The position numbers and the translations under genes are program-made. A stretch of 64,000 nt of DNA from Dictyophora rubrovolvata (lineage: Eukaryota > Basidiomycota > Agaricomycetes > Phallales > Phallaceae): assembly GCA_029959195.1 (NCBI GenBank), contig CP114124.1, positions 186,001-250,000 of the forward strand. Direction: 5' to 3'. The notes beneath the pieces are model-generated. The model ran no database searches and was not told the origin of the DNA. It was given only the letters and a program-made list of their open reading frames with translations. Within the stretch, counting starts at the first letter, position 1, and every line of letters begins with the position of its first letter. This document shows positions 35,875 through 46,099 of the stretch, one piece after another.

Positions 35875-37127
35875 TTACGCAAAATCGTAAGACTTGGTAA
35901 TTACGGGATCAGTATCGATTTGGTCAATAGTTTGCCCAACTTCTTCTAGCACAAAATTACTGATATTGCATTTTCCAACGTCAACGGGAGTGAACCGGGC
36001 CAAAGCCTCGTCGCCGGTGGGCAGTGGCACAGTTCGGAATTGATCAAATCCTGGAATGGTGTAAAGTGTTTTGAGATTGAAGGGTTTTGACTTCTGCACT
36101 ACCCCCTCTACATGCGTAGGCCTCCATTTTGTGTTAATTAGTGTTAAATGTACACTTGGACTTTCTCGGATTTTTACGTTGGTAATACCGGCAGTCTCGA
36201 GTTCTTCGAAAACGATGGCTGAAAAAAAAAGCATCATAGAAAACGAGTATGTCAAAAATTTGGACAGAGTTTTTAGTCAATAAAGCTGTCCTACTTACCC
36301 CGAATTTTTTTCATGTTGTCCCATGCAGGATTGAGTTGGGTGCGAAGAGCGAGGATCTTTACCAAACCGGGATTGAACGGTCTTCGCTCCCTGTCCTGGA
36401 AAAATGGAATTACAGGAGAAACACTACCCCATACTAGCTCCAATTCCTCCTTGTTTATCTCAGTGTCAATCCGCACCTTTTAAGAGGCAAGCAAGACATG
36501 TTTGAAAACGCGCTATATAACCAATAAATTGAGAACGAACCTTTGCCTTTTCCAGAGCTTCATTTACTTGACTCAACTTATAACTCGGTTGATTCGGTAA
36601 AGGTTGTCTATTTGTTTTGTGTCCCTAAACGAGTGTTAGTATCAAAGTTGATAGAAAAGGATGTATATTACCTCAATATTGACATGACCAAAGCGGAACA
36701 AGCACGTCCTCTTGATATTTGGTATAATCATATCAGGTTCTAGACCAGCCATTGAAGCATTCTTTCTCATCAAAAGCCTTAGTTGTACAAGACGGTCGAG
36801 AAATGTTCCGTTATCCTTTTGAAAGAACTTTTGAACAAACCAGCTAGCTTTCGAAAAAAAGGACACACCATTGGAATAGCTATGACTGAATAGACACATA
36901 AAAGTTTGATATGTTTAACAATATGATGTCAAACAAGACTCACAATGAGTATGAGCGGGTCTCTCAACTGGAGTCCTCCGAAACGGAGGGGTCGCTGTAC
37001 GCGTAGTTCCTGCATTTGCAAACGGCGGAGCAGGCTGAACAGTGGAATCCGTTGACTGACAACGTCGAAGTGCGTTAGCCTGGCGCTGTACTCCCCCATA
37101 AAATCTGCGTAATGCAAGTGCGGACAT
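35875..37127 (-). CDS. Probable mitochondrial protein, function unknown
   Basis: A spliced gene with five or more exons in one consistent frame. The N-terminus MSALALRRFYGGVQRQANAL is arginine-rich with no acidic residue, as in a mitochondrial presequence, followed by a Pro/Thr-rich linker. The next exon (SSWFVQKFFQKDNG..) uses a GAAAG acceptor, then come MAGLEPDMIIPNI, LSQVNEALEKAKV, EINKEELELVWGSVSPVIPF, RTQLNPAWDNMKKIR and a C-terminal exon ending in VITKSYDFA. I recognise no family; there are no membrane segments or nucleotide-binding motifs. An in-frame ATG at 37202 would add 25 residues, but the 37127 start gives the better presequence. The gene converges with GMC2. The steady frame across introns makes it a convincing real gene. 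Confidence 0.7.
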
Positions 37128-37444
37128 TCCTGTATCGCCTTTTTGTTCAGGTCGCTGTCGAAGTTTGAAAGAGGAAAAAAAGTCTTGCGTACGTAAACTC
37201 ATGCGCGTCTCTAATCACCCACAAGTTGAAAACTTCCGGCACCTCGGCCCGCCGCAAAAGTCCGTTGGAAGTTCAAGCTTTTCTTCGACTTCAATTCAGA
37301 TCAAGTGTATTGGTTATTCGACGAGGAGGAGCCTTGTACAAAAACGAATGATGTAGCCTGTGGTTATGAATTCTTGTAAGGACAAGTAGTATGTATATTC
37401 CAAAGAACCGTCCATAGTGTATCTCTTGCACTATTCAACATTTT

Positions 37445-38334
37445 CTAGAGATTCAAACCGATACTAATCAGAGAGTTGCAAGATGGGAAGGCCGCCAAAG
37501 CAGCCGTTAACGCGTCATCAACACCAGTTCTTAACGTCAATATGGTTATTGGACTAATTTCTGGCTGGAAACATATTGATTAGCATGTAGCCAATTCAGT
37601 CTAATTGAAGTAGAGCCTACTGGGGTAACCCCCTGAAAAGCCGTTGCCATTGTCTAAGCCGACACACGTTGTTAGTATTAAGGAAAGTTCAAAGAAGAAT
37701 CCAAGTCATGCACCAACATTGATGAGATTTTGAAAATTTGTCAATATGAAGAATCCGGCCCCGGTAAGTGCCCCTTCGACGGTATTCATTCTGGCTACGA
37801 ATGTTGATATAAGTTCAATTACTTCTTCTTGAAGGGTAGTGAACTCTGTCAAGATTGTTGCTGCGTCGGTGGGATCGATTGTGGTTCCAAGACTCTATAT
37901 ATCTAATTGTTGTCTGCCATTTGAAAATTCTTCAAGTTTTTCTCACCTGAACATCCGAGGTTAATTGGGATAATGTCACGATTGCATTCAACGCATTCAT
38001 TCCTGCAGTCTACACAAGCAGTGTCATCAGTGAACATCGTCCACTTTAAATCTGCTACCGTCGGAAGGAAAGCTTGTGAATCGACCTACTGTTACGCTGA
38101 CAAGGCTAGATCCCGTTATAGGTATGCCATTAACTGCCGTCCTCAAATCTGCCTAAAACTCTTTTTGCAAAGGTCTCAAGAGAAGAAACACAACGAACGT
38201 ACGACGTCTTCCGTTAACTCAGTGACATCGTTAAGGATTGCAGATACACTGGATGCCCGCTTTGTATTTAGCGTTGTAGGAGATACAAAGATTGTCAGTG
38301 ATGTAATGAGAAGAATGGCGAAGGTAAAGATCAT
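37445..38334 (-). CDS. HsbA-like secreted hydrophobic-surface-binding protein
   Basis: Six exons (38334-38203, 38152-38102, 38009-37947, 37894-37718, 37653-37621, 37564-37445) join into 191 residues. The N-terminus MIFTFAILLITSLTIFVSPT is a clear signal peptide, followed by KRASSVSAILNDVTELTEDV, the start of the HsbA/galactomannoprotein domain. Internal repeated hydrophobic helices (MNALNAIVTLSQLTSDVQ, DPTDAATILTEFTTLQEEV, ATAFQGVTP) and the end (VDDALTAALAAFP) match the helical pattern of the family. HsbA of Aspergillus binds hydrophobic surfaces and recruits cutinase-type esterases; members also occur in cell walls. Secretion is well supported; the surface-binding role is by analogy. A single late Cys is unusual for a secreted protein. 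Confidence 0.78.
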
Positions 38335-40002
38335 CTCGAACTCAGCCTTTTGTCAGCTAATCTCGGTTGTTTCTTTACTTATGATTACCTTCTTTTATGT
38401 TTGCATGATGACCGGTCTTATGTAAAGACGAAAGTTTCGGCTAAGGACATTGAATTGTGTGGCATTTATCTGTCAATTTGTTCATGTCATGTCAGAAGTG
38501 TGCCAGACGTCAATACGCCAACTCCTTGACTGCGTTATGACTACTTACGGCATATCCTCGGCTTCTAAAACGAAAATGGGTGGGTTGTTTCGGCAAGCTT
38601 TATCTTTCATCGCTTAAATGTAAGATAAAATTTGTTTTGAGTAATGGAGATATTGATGGTTCTTGAACGCGCTTCAACAAGCGATCAGTACAGGCTCACA
38701 GCAATATCGAGAATAGCATCACTATCTGACCCAGGCACGGACCGGTCATGATATTCGTCAAAATTTCTCACAAAGACCTTGTTTTAGTTCAGGCTGTTCG
38801 ATTAAAGAGGAAAAGTCACATCGTGCAAGCGGAATAAAGAGGTATTTATTGGGCCCCTCGGAAACCACGCAGAATACTCAAGCTTCCATCTTTTTTCTCT
38901 TATAAAGATGTCAAACAAAGTCAGATGACATCGCGTTCTCTAATCTTCTCCTGATTTCTCAGCCCTGTCATAAGTCCTGGTCTTCGCTTCTTTCTCAACA
39001 TAATGATGTCGGCATTTAAAAAAAACGGCAAGATGGTGATTCCATTTTTTGCCAAAAAATAGTGTGCCTCTAAAGTTATATGTCACTTCTGTAATCAATT
39101 GGAGAACGCTTGAAAGAGATTGTCATGATAGGCAAAATAAATATCTCCAAATCATATCCAAACAATCATAAACATGAGATCGACATCATACTATAAGAAA
39201 AAGTTATTGCTTGGCTTGGTCTTTAAACTCACTAAGTTATCGGGAACCAATTCCTTAAGCTCAAGCAAGGTTTGATGAGAGAAGTTACCCTGGACAAGTC
39301 GAGAAACAATTAGACCGGTGACGTAACAATGTATTGTCAATTAGTTACTTTCAAGCTAAAGTCATGAATTCCCTTCGGTTGAACGGGAGTTTCATAATAA
39401 GATCTTCACTTGGATTTCTAAACAGTAAAGACTAATATCATTCAAGCACACCTTAGTTGGCGACCGTCGCTGTCTGAGATATTGGTGTAGAATTATTTCT
39501 GTTGATTGGTTTATTTCTTGTCTCACAGCTTCATGATCCAGTGTATTGATCATAAAGATGTAAATCGAAAGAATTAACGAGCATTTGTCCAGGAACATCT
39601 AATATAGCAATACAGGTGTCCGCATATATTTGGCATATATGGTTTGCTTCTTTAATTCATGACCCTATACTTTACTAATAATTTCCGTAGTGATCCAACC
39701 GTATAAGTAACAAGTACTTTTGTTCTAAGCTTTGTCAGGTTTATTGAGATAAGATAGAGATCTCACCCCGAGTCCCCGACGATGAAAAGGGTAAAAAAAA
39801 TCTAGCATTAAAATTCTATGAGAGGTCCGGCATTACATAAAGTTATTGTATGTAGCGTCTAGGGTAAATAATTTTTTTGAAAAAGTTTGGAAGATTAGTG
39901 CATGTTCCTTTTGTGCAAAAGTAAAGAATCTTTTCTCGCAGTTTTATATGAACTAAACGTATCGTTAACCAACCGTAGAATTGTTCGTTTATATGCTTAT
40001 GC
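38335..40002. other. Region without a confident gene; exon-like fragments
   Basis: Minus-strand pieces near 39230-39600 read like coding sequence (for example NFSHQTLLELKELVPDNL before a GTGAGT donor, and DLIMKLPFNRREFMTL), but their frames cannot be joined cleanly. They may be a decayed or mis-read gene. The rest holds nothing I can support. Confidence 0.4.
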
Positions 40003-40690
40003 TCACCAGCCTAAGCTATCGCAGACATGAACGGCACCCTCTGTAGCTGTCTTAGCGTGGCGCTTCGCGTCTTGCTTTTGAATATATTGTAGATCACTGC
40101 CGAGTGAGGGGAAAAAATCAGTTTTTAATAACATACGGAACGAAGCGACTTGCCAAAGTATACAATAATAGTCTTTATCTATACTCTCGAGATGTTCCTG
40201 GAAAATGTGGACGATAACATCCAGATAGTTTTTATAAAAAGCGACGTGTCTGCATCCTGGAAAAATAGATGCATATTCCGTCCCAAACAAAGCGACGAAT
40301 GGAGATAAAGATCCTATCGTCTGATAAGATGCCCGGTGAAGGCAGCTGTGGATTTGAAATTCGTCCTTGTTATAGAAAAATAAGTTTGTTTTCATACACC
40401 AGATTCAGAGTTTATACAGACCCCAGATTGTTCACCGTAATCGAGGACCGGGGTTGGTTTGGGTACCCGGCTGCTACTGAGTGAATTCAAGGAAACGAGT
40501 GCGTTTTGTGAGATGTTCGTCGGCAAGGATGGTATTGGGATATGGCTTCCGGAGTGCCTAGCTAGATAAAAACATCGGTGAAAAGTCTAATGGAAGCCAA
40601 GGGGATTATTGGTTCACCTGTGCCGTCTTCGTCAACAGCATAACCGTAGCTCTGAGCCCAGATTAACTGTTGACTGTTCAGAGAAGACAT
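40003..40690 (-). CDS. Unrecognised protein, probably real gene
   Basis: Three exons can be joined: MSSLNSQQLIWAQSYGYAVD and EDGT; then ARHSGSHIPIPSLPTNIS to INSESG; then a long exon starting DEFQIHSCLHRASYQ, with HVAFYKNYLDVIVHIFQEHL and a charged end (QKQDAKRHAKTATEG), stop at 40003. The first intron is normal in size; the second is only about 32 bp, which is short. An ATG at 40777 in the same frame is unlikely because it lies above the start site expected from the TATA box at 40795-40803. No family is recognised, no signal peptide or membrane segment. A stretch of its last exon resembles DNA near 50.4 kb (see findings). Confidence 0.5.
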
Positions 40691-40794
40691 AGTTAAGTGA
40701 GAATAAGGAAGAATTATATGTTTGTATGCGAAGGGAAAAAACAGTCTTGGAAACAAGTCTGCAGGTGCTGAGGACACTTGATAAAATTTACAGT

Positions 40795-40803
40795 TTTTAT
40801 ATA
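40795..40803 (-). promoter_or_regulatory. TATA box of the 40.0-40.7 kb gene
   Basis: TATATAAAA on the minus strand, 105 bases before the ATG at 40690. With transcription starting about 30 bases downstream, the 40690 start codon would have a 5' UTR of about 75 bases and the ATG at 40777 would be excluded. Confidence 0.55.
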
Positions 40804-43739
40804 GTGAGCCATGGGTGAATTCGCTGCCATGGAAAAAAATTTCGTGATAAAAAAAAACCAGCGATTCAACACAGAAAAAAAAAAAAGAAAAAAAGTTGAT
40901 GGATATGGGTTAAGATGTGGCTGAATTTTTTTTTTGGGTCAGCGGGTTAATCATCGGCTGGCACATTACAATTATGCATATGAGATAAATTTGCTGGTGG
41001 TGTTGTATCGTGCAATTGTTTTTTGAAATGGATTGCGAAGATTTTTGTTCAGTCTTTCAGCCCCGAGCCAAGCTCTGCCATCGCAAAAACCAACAGTGCC
41101 TGCTCTGATCAAATCTGATCGAGGCTGAAGGTCTCGTTCACAACTGACAGAGACGGATGGAGGCCAACGGATCAACCGAGAACCCAGGGCAGTGACACTG
41201 GTGGAGACTGATGGAAACTGCCAGACGGACCCGGGGCGAAAATCCAGGTATTAGTGAGTGACAGAGACTGACGGATTCTGATCGAACCAGGCCAAACTAT
41301 AAGGAAAACTAAGAGCTGTATAATTCCACTGAGGAATACTCACGAATCACTGGCAACTAAATCAATAACGTGAGTGGTTGAGTATGTCTTATTGTTATAT
41401 CAGCAGCCCAAGTTACATGAGTCCTCAGTCGATTGTCGCTCCACTTGGCACTCAGTATTACTTGCCTTCAAGCGGTTCAAGTAGGAACAGCCTTTACAAG
41501 CAAAGCTGCGTCAGAAAAAAAAAAAAAGTTTTGTTGCAACACGGCTGCGGGCGTTTATATCAGACGCACTTGTGCCAATATATGTAGTGTATTACAGTAT
41601 TGTCACCGTGACAATGCTATGTACACTTCATGCTCGTGTGTAGCTACGTTCGTTATATCCATGTCTAAGTCAGTTTTCAGTAAAACTGTGTGATGCTTCG
41701 TGGCGACAAGAGCTACTGGACTAAAAAAATTTTGGGTTACGTCTTAGCCTCCTGATTACTACCTCGATTGACTGTTTTTCATAGCCTATCCATTATAGTA
41801 CAGCTGGCCTGCAGTGCCTAATCTGGGCTAATGATGAGAACTCAGTGTTCCCCCCATTGTTAATCACCTTCAGATTTTGCAGCACTGGAATCCCATCAAA
41901 TCTATTTCAGTTTGACTGTTCTTCCATGCTCTTATCCCAGAGACGTATAGGATAATATTTCAATGAAAATCTGGCTGTCTTTCGGACATTGCTCGATCGG
42001 TGGATGTTACGGGTTGATTGGTTTCAGAATCACCATGGTAGGCATGGTATTTGGGTGCAATGATATAGGTAACCTGGGCCAAAGGAGTTACGGCTACCCA
42101 TTTTCTTTATCTGAAATATGGGAAATTCACCTTTATTAGAAGTGACCATGGCGCGCAAATTCGCCAAGAGCCAAGAGAGTGCTTGCCTATAGCTGTTGGT
42201 TTGAGAAAAAACATTTTGTCCAGGATCCTCCGTCCAGTAATTCTAGTAAACTTTCTTGCATGCAATCACGGGGTTCAGAACACAAATCAGCGGTCGAGGT
42301 AGAGCGAGCAACGGTGTGCGTAATTCTTACTATGAAATAAAACGTCTCTGAAAGTCGAATAAAAGAACACCAGGTCGTTTATATCGAAAGGACATTTATA
42401 GACTGAGGTGTCCCAATTCAACAATACCCTGACTCGTTATATATCGACCAACATTACGTGATCGGAGATCCAAATTGTATTATTTTTTCCTGCCACCGAC
42501 ACCGGTGGGATGGACTTGTGTTCTGGGACAAACAAAAAATGGGATTATTACCCAAATGCCGTTCACTTCAACCGTGACTACAATGCAAGCCAAGCCCACC
42601 ATTGTATCCATTTACCATCGAATCCGTGAGGAACAAGGGGATCCGGAGCTAGTACAAATATGTACAAGATACGATAACCGGGTCAAAATGTATCTTAATA
42701 TTGCGCATGGCACTAAATTCATTGTATGATCCTTGCAAACCGCCTCTGAGAAATAAAACATGCAGAAGTCACGTACCGAACAAATAACTGCCGAGTAATG
42801 ACCACTCGTCGACCTTTCTTCTCAAACAGAGCCGGAAAAAATGGCATACCATCTCTATTTTTGATATGCCTGTACTTGTGTTGAGAGTCTGCGTCCAGCT
42901 GGTGGTTTCACATCAAGCCTTGACTCAGAACTGAGAGGTAAGATCGTTAGAGGTTGTGGTGGCGTGAGTTTTTTTTTAAAGACGTTTGGCCACTGTTGAA
43001 AGAGGTGAGACGTCGGATTCTGCATCTGCATCTGCCTCAGTTTCGGCTCCGGCTCCTTCAGTTTCAAACTCTCCATTCCCTTCACCGACGGTCTCCGTGT
43101 ATGTTGATTATCACGGTTGGGTGGCTCGGACGTTGGGAGTAGAATGGGAAGAGCATTAAGGGAATACTTGTATAAAAATACAAAGGTTCCTTCGGAATGA
43201 GAACGGTCATATATAATATATAGTCGATGTTCGCACCTATTTAGTAGCATAGCTCCAAATCTGAAAGAATCCTAACACGGCCCGACGAAGGAGGATTTTG
43301 AACTTCCTTTGGCGAAATAAAATAATGTCATTTTTTTCAGGTGCAATTTTAGCATACCGAGGTGATTGTACTATGACGCGATACAAATATAAAAACAGGT
43401 TGAAAACAGATCTGATGGTAAACGCCAGTGTTCCGGTTCCTGTTCATAACGAAAAGAGAAAAAAGTCCTAGGTTCATTATATAAGAAGTTAACTAACGCA
43501 TTCCACCATGTAACGTATGTCGAAAACGCTCCGTTAAATTCGAAAGTTCAGCCGCCGGTTCTCCCTTATCCCGCCATACCAGTCATCTCTCTGGATAATT
43601 GGGTAGGGCAACGAGATTTCGAAGGATCGAATAGCCTGTCGTCGCACTACATCTCAACATGGTTTCTTGTTCTCCATTGAAGGAACGAAATGAGCGCCGT
43701 ACTTCCTACCTTTGATAATATACCACGGTCAATACGTCC
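40804..43739. other. Region without a confident gene
   Basis: About 2.9 kb of short conflicting ORFs. A plus-strand ORF (42475-42729) and a minus-strand ORF (42855-43250) have no domain signature. Several A-runs (for example 40880-40893) are present. I could not build a spliced gene. Confidence 0.4.
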
Positions 43740-44211
43740 ATACTAATGCAGTTAAAAACAGGGCACATACTGTTAAACTACTTCAGGGAGAGCGGAGACG
43801 CCCTTGTGTCAGGCGTGCGGATTGGAGAGAGAAGATGTGTCGGATTACCTAATGAAATGGACGCGCACCGCCTCAAAATGCAACAATATTACCGCCAACA
43901 TGTTATCCCGAAAAAAACGCTCCTAGCAAGCCCGAAAGCGATGAAATATCCGTTCCGAGTTCATCAATAAAACGAAACGATTTGACAAGCAGTACGGCAC
44001 CTTCGACGAGCCTAAGCCAAACGATCGACGCGAGTCCTCGAAGCTGAGGAGGAGACGTCGACCGGAGTGCAACCGGACGGAAACATAAGTGGAAGACGCG
44101 AGAACGACATCCGAGTCAATGCAAGAGACGAAACAGACTCAATTCCCCACGTTGTCGAGAAGAGAAAGAAAGCGAGGAAGGCGGCGAAGAAAGAACAAAG
44201 GAATGCATAGG
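43740..44211 (+). mobile_element. Decayed 3' end of a LINE (non-LTR retrotransposon, Tad-like)
   Basis: Pieces of a typical LINE C-terminus are readable in two frames: QLKTGHILLNYF in one and, one frame over, PLCQACGLEREDV with the family's zinc-knuckle-like cysteines, then SEFINKTKRFDKQYGTF and a lysine/arginine-rich tail (VVEKRKKARKAAKKEQ) ending at 44209. In fungal LINEs the motif QL(R/K)TGHI..LN followed by C-x2-C and a basic tail closes the second ORF, after the RNase H-like region. Stops and a frame change break it, and no reverse transcriptase domain is found upstream, so it is a 5'-truncated, dead copy. No poly-A tail or target-site duplication was identified. Confidence 0.55.
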
Positions 44212-44372
44212 GCTAGGCCCTCCGAGACTTGCAGGACTTATACACGCCATTTCTCCAAAGATCCGGACCGTATCCTGCTTTTTTAGGTTGTGTTTTTTTA
44301 TGGCCCTATATACATATCATCGTCCAGTGTACAACGCTCTAGTCAAACACAACAATACGATCATAATAATAT

Positions 44373-45142
44373 ATTCCACTCAACCAATCCTCGTATACAC
44401 GCCTTTTTTACATATCTTTTCTTGCTGTGCAAATCTCTCAGGCTTGAGCCCTTTAGCATCTTGACCAGCAACCGTCCCACCCGACCCCGACCCCGACCCC
44501 GGCACGCGAACAGTAACGCTCCACCCGTCCTCCTCTTCATCATACACCAAAGGCACAGCATCCTCTAACGCTTCTGAAAACAATCCCCATACGCCGTAGA
44601 AAAGTGTTTGCGGCTCCTCGAAACCACGAACGTGTAAAACTGCCCACCGTCCAGATTCGCTTCGTGGGGGTTGTAAAGTCCCCGGATGCAAGCCCTGTTC
44701 GTAGAGTTCTCCACCTATACTCGGTCCCGCGGCGTTTCCCATGATGAAGGTCCGCCGTCGTCTTCTGAGACAAGCTGGTAATTCGGGTCCTCAGGAAAAT
44801 GCGTCTGATGGAATTTCGGTGTAGACGTAAACCACCTCGAAAGACACGGTGGCAGTAATGCGAGTTGATATTCCCAACCCGGCCTTTGAACTCTTTTCCT
44901 CCAAGGCTGCGACTTGCTAGACGCTTGATTTCAACCAAAAGCTTGATCCTGCAACCAGTCGTGACTTTGACATGTTCAGATCTTGTAGAGTTGAGTTTCG
45001 CTAAACTTTGGAGTTCTTGGAGTTTGAGGATAGCAAAATCCGCAATTCGTACTGACGATCCTGTGGATAATGGGATGGTGGTTACAGACCCAGCGATTGA
45101 AGTGGAAGAATTGGACGACCCAACCTTAGGCCTCAGGTGCAT
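44373..45142 (-). CDS. Possible gene of unresolved structure, unknown
   Basis: Three overlapping minus-strand frames each look protein-like in part: MHLRPKVGSSNSSTS with ADFAILKLQELQSLAKL (from 45142), GWEYQLALLPPCLSRWFTS (44860-44720), and GLHPGTLQPPRSESGRWAVL with GFEEPQTLFYGVWGLFSEAL (44720-44550), followed by a Gly/Ser repeat. I could not join them with normal introns; the last join would need a 26-bp intron or a frameshift. It may be a pseudogene or a gene I have mis-spliced. No family is recognised. Confidence 0.35.
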
Positions 45143-45751
45143 GGTCTATCATGGGTGAGGGGTTTTCGATGGATTATGGGGTAGTCAACTGGCGCAGTTT
45201 GTGGGTTTTTTTTGGTGACTTGTCACCTTTCTGCCAACTCATGTTGTTTTTTAGTTTGTGACCTCGTTTGTGGTCGACGGCGGTCGACCCCGGAGCTCAG
45301 GCTCGATTTCCTTCGGTTCTGGTTCCTCTTCCGCGAAAAAAAAGCAGAAGATAAAATCTGCTTCAATCATCAATGAAGTTGATAAAAGACCCTAATGGAT
45401 CCCTGTTTATGAAATCCATTGCTGGTGGGGCAATGGTGGGGGTCAATATATGGGAGACCTATTATAGGGAACAGTAACGCCGTGACCGCATGATTATTAC
45501 TTGAGCGCGTGGACCCTCGTGGACCGTCCTCAGTCGCTGAAATAACAACTACGAGGCACGTTGTTGCACCTCAACATCTTTTGCACTTCGACATCCTAGT
45601 AAGTCACAAAACATTCATGTAGCGGTATAATCTGAATGAAATGAGGTCAGGGTTATATCATGGCGTCATCCCAAACCAAAGACGAAGGCAAAGCCAAAGA
45701 CAAAGCCAAAACTAAAACCAAAACCAAGACCAAGACCAAGACCAAAACCAG
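45143..45751. other. Intergenic region with hexamer repeat
   Basis: No gene seen. At about 45675-45750 the sequence repeats AAAACC/AAGACC units just before the next ORF; an ATG at 45660 opens a Lys/Thr-repeat frame that is out of frame with the 45752 ORF. Confidence 0.45.
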
Positions 45752-46099
45752 ATGGCGGTATCTGTACTTCGGGTACTTATCAATGATAAGTGGCTTCTGG
45801 AATACGGCATACGCCACAACCTGCGTCCAGACATGACCGGAATGACCCCCGATATGTGTGACGAAGCTGGTTCAATCATATCTGCAGCGACTTTAGATAT
45901 CATGGCAAAAGGGCGAATATATTTCTCCTCTACGCTTAGGACGGTTTTGAGCTACGACAAAAAGCCTTTATGTTGCCTCGTGCTTGTGACAAACGATCCT
46001 CTCGATAATCTTCCTCTTCCTCCACCGGAGAAGTGGGCCAGATTGAAAGAAATTTTGGAGACTGAGGAGGAACCCCACTGGTATCTCGCATTGACATAG
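45752..46099 (+). CDS. Small conserved-looking protein, unknown
   Basis: An intact 115-residue ORF with well-spread hydrophobic and charged residues: VLINDKWLLEYGIRHNL, AGSIISAATLDIMAKGRIYF, KPLCCLVLVTNDPLDNLPLP and a C-terminal helix (WARLKEILETEEEPHW). I recognise no family, signal peptide or membrane segment. An in-frame TAA lies just upstream, so 45752 is the only available start unless an exon is spliced on; the sequence before it (AAAACCAG) could serve as an acceptor. The composition argues for a real gene. Confidence 0.5.
   Translation: MAVSVLRVLINDKWLLEYGIRHNLRPDMTGMTPDMCDEAGSIISAATLDIMAKGRIYFSSTLRTVLSYDKKPLCCLVLVTNDPLDNLPLPPPEKWARLKEILETEEEPHWYLALT

Noticed and set aside
42475-43250. 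Opposing ORFs that look partly protein-like
   Set aside because: No family signature and no consistent splice joins; evidence too weak for a gene call.
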